A DNA stretch of 10,840 nucleotides from Dehalococcoidia bacterium. Lineage in GTDB: Bacteria > Chloroflexota > Dehalococcoidia > JAUSJJ01. Positions within the stretch are counted from its first letter, which is position 1; each line of letters starts with the position of its first letter. A program made the position numbers and the translations under genes. Below are positions 6,466 through 10,840 of this stretch, one piece after another. The stretch spans positions 1 through 10,840 of the forward strand of contig JAUSJJ010000284.1 in NCBI GenBank assembly GCA_030647705.1. Reading direction: 5' to 3'. A model generated the notes under the pieces. It was given only the letters and a program-made list of their open reading frames with translations. It did not search any database and was not told the origin of the DNA.

Positions 6466-6491
6466 TTCTTCTTTCTGCTAAGGCTCCGTTT

Positions 6492-7922
6492 TCACGAAAG
6501 CGATATTAGGTCCGGGAAGGCCAACTGGGTCTTAATGCCATTGCCACCGTTGCTCCCATTGCGGCCGTTGCCGCCGTTGCCGCTGGAGCGGGCCGGCCTG
6601 GCCGTTCCCAGCTTGGGGTCCCTCGGGTTACGGTACTGGAAGAGCGGCCCCTCGTAGTTCCGCAGGATCAACTCCTCGTCGGTGTGCGAGATCACGTAGT
6701 TGGGCTGCAGGGGCACCTTGCCTCCGCCCTGCGGCAGGTCGACCACGAAGGTCGGCACCGCCAGGCCGGAGGTATAGCCACGCATGCCCTGTATTATCCT
6801 CAGGCCAGTCTCGACCGGGGTGCGAAAGTGCTCGGTACCCTGCACCTCGTCGCACTGAAACAGGTAGTAAGGGCGCACCTTTATCTTGAGCAGGCCGTGG
6901 CAGAGCTTCGTTTGCGCCTCTACGGTATCGTTGATGCCGCGGAGCAACACGGTCTGGTTGCTCACCGGCACTCCCGCGCGGAGCAGCTTGTCGCAGGCCC
7001 GCGCCGCCTCCGGCGTTATTTCCCGATGGTGATTGAATTGGGTGTTCAGCCAGATGGGCCCATATCTGGACAGCATGGCACAGAGCTCGTCGTCTATGCG
7101 CTGGGGCAGCACCACGGGGAACCTGGTGCCGATGCGGATGATCTCCACGTGCTCGATCTGCCTCAGCCGGGAGATGACCGACTCCAGCCGGGCCGTGGAC
7201 AGGGTGAGCGGGTCTCCGCCGGAAAGGACTACGTCCCGCACCTCTTTGTGGCTGCGGATGTAGTCCAGCATGGCATCGATCTGAGCCGGCGGGCGCACCC
7301 AACCGCCATGCCGCCATTCGCGCTTGCGTGTGCAGTGACGGCAAAGCATGGAACAAAGGTCGGTCAGCACCATGAGCACCCGGTTCGGATAGCGGTGCAC
7401 CAGTCCGGGCACTACGGAATCGTGCCCCTCTCCCAACGGGTCCTCGACGCCGATCCCGGCCAAAGCGACCTCTTCGAAACAAGGCACAGCCTGTTTCCTA
7501 AGGGGGTCATCGGGATCAGCCGGGTCGATCAGCGACAGGTAGAAAGGTGTGACTGAGAGGGGGTATTTGTTGATGACCAGTTTGAGGCGTCTCTGTTCCT
7601 TGGCTGAAAGAGGAATGTAGTGGACCAGTTGCTCGATGGTCGTGATACGGTTCCGGAAATGCCATTTCCAGTCGTCCCACTGCTCCTGCGGGACATGTGA
7701 AAGGAACCTGTTTTTATTGACGGCAAGCGCGGTACCGGGAGGTTCCTCGTCCAGATCCCCTACCTCGCTTTGCCTACTCAGAGGGTCAGGGGCCTCTTCC
7801 TCCGTGCGGTCGGATTCCTGGGTCTTGATGCTTGTGGCCGATTTTGGCACTCGCAAGTCCTCCTTGAGCGTTTGGTGTATTGAGATACTCATACAATCTT
7901 TATTAGTATCTAATTTTGTCAT
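6492..7922 (-). CDS. kamA: KamA-family lysine 2,3-aminomutase (radical SAM, PLP)
   Basis: A 476-residue radical-SAM aminomutase, predicted to convert L-lysine to beta-lysine using a 4Fe-4S cluster, SAM and PLP. The cluster motif is CSMLCRHC (C190, C194, C197), the SAM-side motif SGGDPL (234-239), and the PLP lysine K402 lies in DLPQGGGKVPLQPNYV. D358 (FQCDEVQG) and D395 (VVDLPQ) match D293 and D330 of the Clostridium enzyme, which hold the lysine epsilon-amino group; glutamate aminomutases have Lys and Asn there, so a lysine-like substrate is favoured. The structural Zn site is missing: Thr333 replaces the internal Cys and the C-terminal CxCxxC is absent, replaced by an Asn/Gly-rich tail (448-462). 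Residues 1-65 are an acidic, variable extension. The longest frame (ATG 7922) is given; ATG 7892 (466 aa) is the likely start if the promoter at 7913-7941 is real. It heads the ATP-grasp/GNAT operon. Confidence 0.92.
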   Translation of the reverse strand: MTKLDTNKDCMSISIHQTLKEDLRVPKSATSIKTQESDRTEEEAPDPLSRQSEVGDLDEEPPGTALAVNKNRFLSHVPQEQWDDWKWHFRNRITTIEQLVHYIPLSAKEQRRLKLVINKYPLSVTPFYLSLIDPADPDDPLRKQAVPCFEEVALAGIGVEDPLGEGHDSVVPGLVHRYPNRVLMVLTDLCSMLCRHCTRKREWRHGGWVRPPAQIDAMLDYIRSHKEVRDVVLSGGDPLTLSTARLESVISRLRQIEHVEIIRIGTRFPVVLPQRIDDELCAMLSRYGPIWLNTQFNHHREITPEAARACDKLLRAGVPVSNQTVLLRGINDTVEAQTKLCHGLLKIKVRPYYLFQCDEVQGTEHFRTPVETGLRIIQGMRGYTSGLAVPTFVVDLPQGGGKVPLQPNYVISHTDEELILRNYEGPLFQYRNPRDPKLGTARPARSSGNGGNGRNGSNGGNGIKTQLAFPDLISLS

Positions 7923-7941
7923 CTGTTGAACTCTATGTCAA
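7913..7941 (-). promoter_or_regulatory. candidate promoter of the kamA operon
   Basis: The minus strand carries a perfect TTGACA (7941-7936), a 17-nt spacer and CAAAAT (7918-7913, four of six matches to TATAAT). RNA would start near 7906, downstream of the ATG at 7922 and upstream of the ATG at 7892. The 160-bp gap to the permease gene has only short stems (for example AGCCT/AGGCT near 8051-8065) and no convincing terminator, so read-through from the permease remains possible. Confidence 0.45.
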
Positions 7942-8082
7942 GTGGTTTTGGGTACGAGTTTTGCCCCTTTTTTCGTCTCGACTCAAAGTCGTTTCCGGAC
8001 CCTGGGTTCCCGACGTTGCTCGAATGCCTCTTTTGAACTTTTTTGCAGGAGCCTCACGCAGGCTTTCGCTGACGGGAACGCG

Positions 8083-9360
8083 TCAGCCCCAGATGAGGCT
8101 GCTGACGTAGAGGCCCAAAGCTCCGACGAAGAGCAGCGGGGGGGTCACTATCAACCCGAGCTTCAGATACTGGAGCGGATGGATGTCCAGCCCCCGGCGC
8201 CGGAGCAGCATCAGCCACAGCATGGATGAGAGCGAGCCGACTATTGCGATGTTGGGCCCAAGGTCGGCGCCCAGGATCGAGGCATAGACCAGGCTGTGGT
8301 CGGCCGGGGGAGCGCCGTTGGATGCGCCGAGGCTTGACACTGAGACCATCATCATCGACCAGTTGTTGATCAGGTTGGAGCCGAATGCGGTCAGGAAAGC
8401 GGTGGAGACGATGGCTCCCAGTGCCCCTACCCGCGAAGGCAGGTCGGCCAGAGCCCTGCCGAAGGCATCGGTGAGCCCGACGTTCTCTACCCCTTGCACC
8501 AGAAGCGCCAGGCTGAAGATGAAGAGGAAGATACTCCAGGAGATGCCTCTGGTCATCTGCGCCAGGCTGAAACGGCCAAAACCGATGCTGCCTGACACGA
8601 GGATCACGGCGCCGGCCAAGGCCGGTATGGACAGAGGCAGGCGATAGACCGAAGTCACCACGTAACCGGCGGCGGTCAGGGCCAGCCCGCAGCAGACGAA
8701 TACGAAGAAGGAGTCCACCTTGATTGAGAAGTTCGAGGATTCGACATTGTGGAACGATGTCGAAAGCTGTTTTCTGAAGATGAAGGCGAACAGCCCGATG
8801 TTCAGCGCGATTACCAGGACGCTGGGCAGGAGCAGGAAGCGGAGGTACTCCCCCAGGCTGATCCCGAAGCGGTCCACGGGCAACAGGTTCACCGGGTTGG
8901 ACACAGGCAAGAGCACAGAGGCTGTATTGGCGATGAAGGCGCAGGCGAATACGAAGGGCAAGGGGTTCAGCTTGAACCGGGTTACCAGCATGTAGACAAT
9001 GGGGGTCAATACCAGGGCGGTGGCATCGTTGGAGAAGAATGCGGTGATCACGGCGCCCAGGGCAAACACGATGAGGAGCAGCGCAGGCCCGCTGCCGCGG
9101 GCAAGCTTGACCGCGCCGGCCGCCGTCCACTCGAAGACGCCCGCCCGGTCGGACACGGCGCTCACCAGCATCAAGCCCAGGAAGAACAGGAGGACGTTGG
9201 CATTGGCTTGCAGCACCTGCAAGGCTTGCACGGGGGAAATCACATTGGTCGCCAGCATCAGCGCAGCCCCCAGGGCTGCCGCGGTAGCTTCGTTGAACGG
9301 CTTCGGCCGGAACATGACCAGCGCCAGTGCCAGCGCGAAGATAACCAGGGCTAGGAACAC
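8083..9360 (-). CDS. ArsB/SLC13-type inner-membrane permease
   Basis: A polytopic membrane protein of about 425 residues in the ArsB branch of the ion transporter superfamily, close to the usual ArsB length. Typical blocks: RPKPFNEATAAALGAALML (18-36 from the GTG at 9360), FFSNDATALVLTP (about 108-120), IANTASVLLPVSNPVNLL, FGSNLINNWSMMMVS and ADLGPNIAIVGSLSSMLWL, with LRRRGLDI near the C-terminus; hydrophobic segments fill most of the sequence. It may export arsenite or another anion; the family also includes organic-anion and uncharacterised carriers and no arsR or arsC is nearby. The GTG at 9360 is chosen because GAAGGG lies 6 nt upstream (9372-9367); the longer GTG start at 9381 has no ribosome-binding site. 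It is divergent from pcrA and 160 bp upstream of kamA. It could carry a substrate or product of the neighbouring pathway, but that is a guess. Confidence 0.85.
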   Translation of the reverse strand: MFLALVIFALALALVMFRPKPFNEATAAALGAALMLATNVISPVQALQVLQANANVLLFFLGLMLVSAVSDRAGVFEWTAAGAVKLARGSGPALLLIVFALGAVITAFFSNDATALVLTPIVYMLVTRFKLNPLPFVFACAFIANTASVLLPVSNPVNLLPVDRFGISLGEYLRFLLLPSVLVIALNIGLFAFIFRKQLSTSFHNVESSNFSIKVDSFFVFVCCGLALTAAGYVVTSVYRLPLSIPALAGAVILVSGSIGFGRFSLAQMTRGISWSIFLFIFSLALLVQGVENVGLTDAFGRALADLPSRVGALGAIVSTAFLTAFGSNLINNWSMMMVSVSSLGASNGAPPADHSLVYASILGADLGPNIAIVGSLSSMLWLMLLRRRGLDIHPLQYLKLGLIVTPPLLFVGALGLYVSSLIWG

Positions 9361-9370
9361 TCGATTCCCT

Positions 9371-9424
9371 TCACAGTCCACAGGAAAGAGCCGTCCTCTT
9401 CAGGACGGCTCTTACATTGCCCAT
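9371..9424 (-). CDS. possible 17-codon leader peptide of the permease
   Basis: Within the predicted permease leader, ATG at 9424 opens a 17-codon frame (begins MGNVRAVLKR, ends SCGL) that runs through the 12-bp hairpin and ends in a TGA immediately before the GAAGGG ribosome-binding site of the permease. The arrangement resembles a leader peptide that couples or attenuates expression, but a frame this short can arise by chance and it lacks a clear Shine-Dalgarno. Confidence 0.2.
   Translation of the reverse strand: MGNVRAVLKRTALSCGL
9386..9413 (-). promoter_or_regulatory. perfect 12-bp hairpin in the permease leader
   Basis: AAGAGCCGTCCT and AGGACGGCTCTT pair perfectly around a 4-nt loop. 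With the promoter at 9453-9481 the hairpin lies in an approximately 86-nt 5' leader, about 26 nt before the GTG at 9360. On the minus strand it is followed by TCCTGTGG after the last T of the stem, too short a U-tract for strong termination; an attenuator or translational control element is possible. On the plus strand it would also face away from pcrA's own start signals. Confidence 0.6.
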
Positions 9425-9452
9425 TATGGCACTACCACGGTTTACGTGCTGT

Positions 9453-9481
9453 ATTATCTGCCTGCGACCTCAGATTGTCAA
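9453..9481 (-). promoter_or_regulatory. promoter of the permease gene
   Basis: The minus strand has TTGACA (9481-9476), a 17-nt spacer and GATAAT (9458-9453, five of six), predicting transcription from about 9446. A second weaker box, CATAAT at 9428-9423, lies downstream without a good -35. Confidence 0.65.
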
Positions 9482-9540
9482 CGGAGTGTACTCGTTCAGA
9501 AAAACGGTGTTTCCCGCCTTTCGCCTTCTCCCTCCCTCTC

Positions 9541-9549
9541 TGCTATAAT
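9541..9549 (+). promoter_or_regulatory. extended -10 promoter of pcrA
   Basis: TGCTATAAT matches the extended -10 consensus TGnTATAAT exactly. The -35 region (about 9520-9525, TTCGCC) is poor, as is common for extended -10 promoters. Transcription would begin near 9556, leaving an approximately 86-nt leader before the ATG at 9642. Confidence 0.65.
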
Positions 9550-9584
9550 GTTTCTTTGCGAGGCCGCTGAAACACAGGCGCAGG

Positions 9585-9634
9585 ATACCTCCTTTCGGGG
9601 GTGCAGGACCGTCTCGGCGCTCCGCGGGAGGTAT
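9585..9634 (+). promoter_or_regulatory. possible ribosome-binding-site sequestering structure in the pcrA leader
   Basis: ATACCTCC (9585-9592) is an exact complement of GGAGGTAT (9627-9634), which contains the pcrA Shine-Dalgarno. The same ACCTCC can instead pair locally with GGGGGT (9597-9602) around a TTTC loop, so two mutually exclusive structures exist. This is what a simple translational switch looks like, but it may be chance. Confidence 0.35.
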
Positions 9635-9641
9635 ACTGATC

Positions 9642-10840
9642 ATGGATGTCCTGGCCGGGCTCAATCCGGCTCAGAAAGAAGCCGTCGAGACCATCAGTGG
9701 CCCGGTGCTCATCGTGGCCGGCCCCGGCAGCGGCAAGACCAGGGTCATCGCCCATCGCATCGCCTATCTGGTCAAGGTCACCGGCATCAGCCCCTACCAC
9801 ATCATCGCCGTCACCTTCACCAACAAGGCGTCTCGCGAGATGAAGGAGCGCGTCTTTCAGCTCCTGGGCAGCGCCGTGGACAGCCTCACCCTGGGCACCT
9901 TCCACGCCATCTGCGCCCGCATCCTGCGCATGGAGGCCGCGCACCTCGGCATAGACCGGGGCTTCGCCATCTACGATGACAGCGACCAGCTCAGCCTGCT
10001 CAAACGCACCCTGCAAGAACTCGGGCTCGACCCGAAGCTGAACCCGCCCCGAGCCCTGCTTTCGGCCATCTCGGCGGCCAAAAGCAAGCTGCTCACCCCC
10101 GGCGAGTTCGTCGCGCAGAGTTATTTCGAAGAGGTGGTCAAACGCGTCTACGAACGTTACCAGGACCTGCTCAAGAAGAACAACGCCTTGGACTTCGACG
10201 ACCTGCTGATGAGGACGGTGCACCTGTTCCGCAATCACCCCGATGTCCTGGCCAAATACCAGGACCGCTACATCCACGTCATGATAGATGAGTTCCAGGA
10301 CACCAACATCGCTCAGTACGAACTGGCCAAGCTGCTGGCGGGGAAGTATCGTAACCTGTGCGTGGTGGGAGACCCGGACCAGTCCATCTACGCCTGGCGT
10401 TTCGCCGACGTGCGCAACATCATGTTCCTGGAGCGCGACTTCCCGGAGCTGAAGGTGGTGCTGCTGGAGCAGAACTACCGCTCCACCAAAAAAATACTGG
10501 AGGCCGCCGAAAGCGTCATCGTCAAAAACACCGAGCGGCGTCCGCGCGAGCTGTGGACCGAAAATGAGCCGGGCACGCCCATCGTGGTGGCCGAAACCTA
10601 TAACGAGCAGGACGAAGCTCAGTACGTGGTCAGCGAGATAGACAGGCTCATCAAGTCGAAGGAGTTCAAGGCCGCCGATTCCGCCGTGATGTACCGCACC
10701 AACGCTCAGTCCCGCGCGCTGGAAGAGGCCTTCATGCGTTATGGGATGCCCTACCGGCTGGTCGGCGGCACCCGTTTCTACGAACGGAAGGAAGTCAAGG
10801 ACGCGATCGCCTATCTCCGGGTCGTCCATAACCCGTACGA
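9642..10840 (+). CDS. pcrA: UvrD/PcrA-family superfamily 1 DNA helicase (3' end outside the window)
   Basis: The first 399 codons of an ATP-dependent 3'-5' SF1A helicase used in repair and in clearing replication or transcription obstacles; the frame is open at the window edge and the complete protein would normally be about 650-750 residues. Motifs in order: Q motif LNPAQKEAV (7-15), Walker A AGPGSGKT (26-33), Ia VTFTNKASREM, Ib GTFHAICARIL, Walker B DEFQDTN (216-222), motif III GDPDQSIYAWR (243-253) and motif IV EQNYRST (276-282). The C-terminal motifs V and VI lie beyond the edge. The ATG at 9642 is preceded by GGGAGG (9626-9631) at suitable spacing. It is divergently oriented from the permease and functionally unrelated to the amide-chemistry genes. 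Rep or UvrD are alternative names for the same fold; PcrA is the usual call outside Proteobacteria. Confidence 0.95.
   Translation, partial: MDVLAGLNPAQKEAVETISGPVLIVAGPGSGKTRVIAHRIAYLVKVTGISPYHIIAVTFTNKASREMKERVFQLLGSAVDSLTLGTFHAICARILRMEAAHLGIDRGFAIYDDSDQLSLLKRTLQELGLDPKLNPPRALLSAISAAKSKLLTPGEFVAQSYFEEVVKRVYERYQDLLKKNNALDFDDLLMRTVHLFRNHPDVLAKYQDRYIHVMIDEFQDTNIAQYELAKLLAGKYRNLCVVGDPDQSIYAWRFADVRNIMFLERDFPELKVVLLEQNYRSTKKILEAAESVIVKNTERRPRELWTENEPGTPIVVAETYNEQDEAQYVVSEIDRLIKSKEFKAADSAVMYRTNAQSRALEEAFMRYGMPYRLVGGTRFYERKEVKDAIAYLRVVHNPY

Noticed and set aside
8054..9130. 358-codon minus-strand frame overlapping the permease
   Set aside because: Arg/Pro/His-rich out-of-frame shadow of the ArsB-like coding sequence with no recognisable domain.
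8083..9360. An arsenic-resistance operon
   Set aside because: No ArsR-, ArsC- or ArsA-like gene is in the window; family membership alone does not establish arsenite as the substrate.
9543..10829. Long minus-strand frame (428 codons) opposite pcrA
   Set aside because: It is the antisense of a helicase with every expected SF1 motif; such mirror frames are common in GC-rich DNA.

Overview
The window is bacterial, GC-rich and densely coded, with strong G/C third-position bias in the real genes. Seven of the eight longer genes lie on the minus strand; only the UvrD/PcrA helicase at the right edge, which runs off the window, is on the plus strand. Gene content, GTG/TTG starts, Shine-Dalgarno sites and the intergenic repeats (notably the palindromic repeat whose spurious translation contains SEERSDEES) suggest Chloroflexota, perhaps Dehalococcoidia. 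That assignment is an inference; no rRNA or other phylogenetic marker was compared.

Reading the minus strand in transcription order (right to left): (1) an ArsB-type 12-TM-class permease (8083-9360) with a good promoter and a structured leader; (2) a probable operon made of a KamA-type lysine 2,3-aminomutase (6492-7922), two D-Ala-D-Ala-ligase-like ATP-grasp ligases overlapping by 16 nt (5352-6359 and 4351-5367), a previously unlisted 41-codon ORF (4221-4346), and a GNAT acetyltransferase (3739-4224) whose ATG overlaps the small ORF's stop (ATGA); (3) about 500 bp of dispersed palindromic repeats (3204-3738); (4) a second unit with its own strong promoter: a fusion of a Dop/PafA-like carboxylate-amine ligase with a gamma-glutamylcyclotransferase domain (1386-3203), followed after 55 bp by a phosphotriesterase-family metallohydrolase (284-1330); (5) a MITE-like palindromic repeat at the left end. 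On the plus strand, pcrA starts at 9642 behind an extended -10 promoter and a leader that can base-pair with its own ribosome-binding site.

The interesting part is the concentration of amide-bond chemistry: a lysine aminomutase (expected product beta-lysine), two different ATP-grasp carboxylate-amine ligases, an acetyltransferase, and nearby a Dop/PafA-like ligase fused to a gamma-glutamylcyclotransferase. In known families, PafA/Dop make or break a gamma-glutamyl-epsilon-lysine isopeptide, and GGCT/GGACT enzymes cleave gamma-glutamyl amides with release of 5-oxoproline. A coherent hypothesis is an uncharacterised pathway making a (beta-)lysine-containing conjugate or modified small peptide, with the 41-residue ORF as a possible peptide substrate. 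No Pup-like protein (C-terminal GGE/GGQ) and no proteasome gene is visible, so this is not an ordinary pupylation locus. Products, substrates and the connection between the two units are all inferred.
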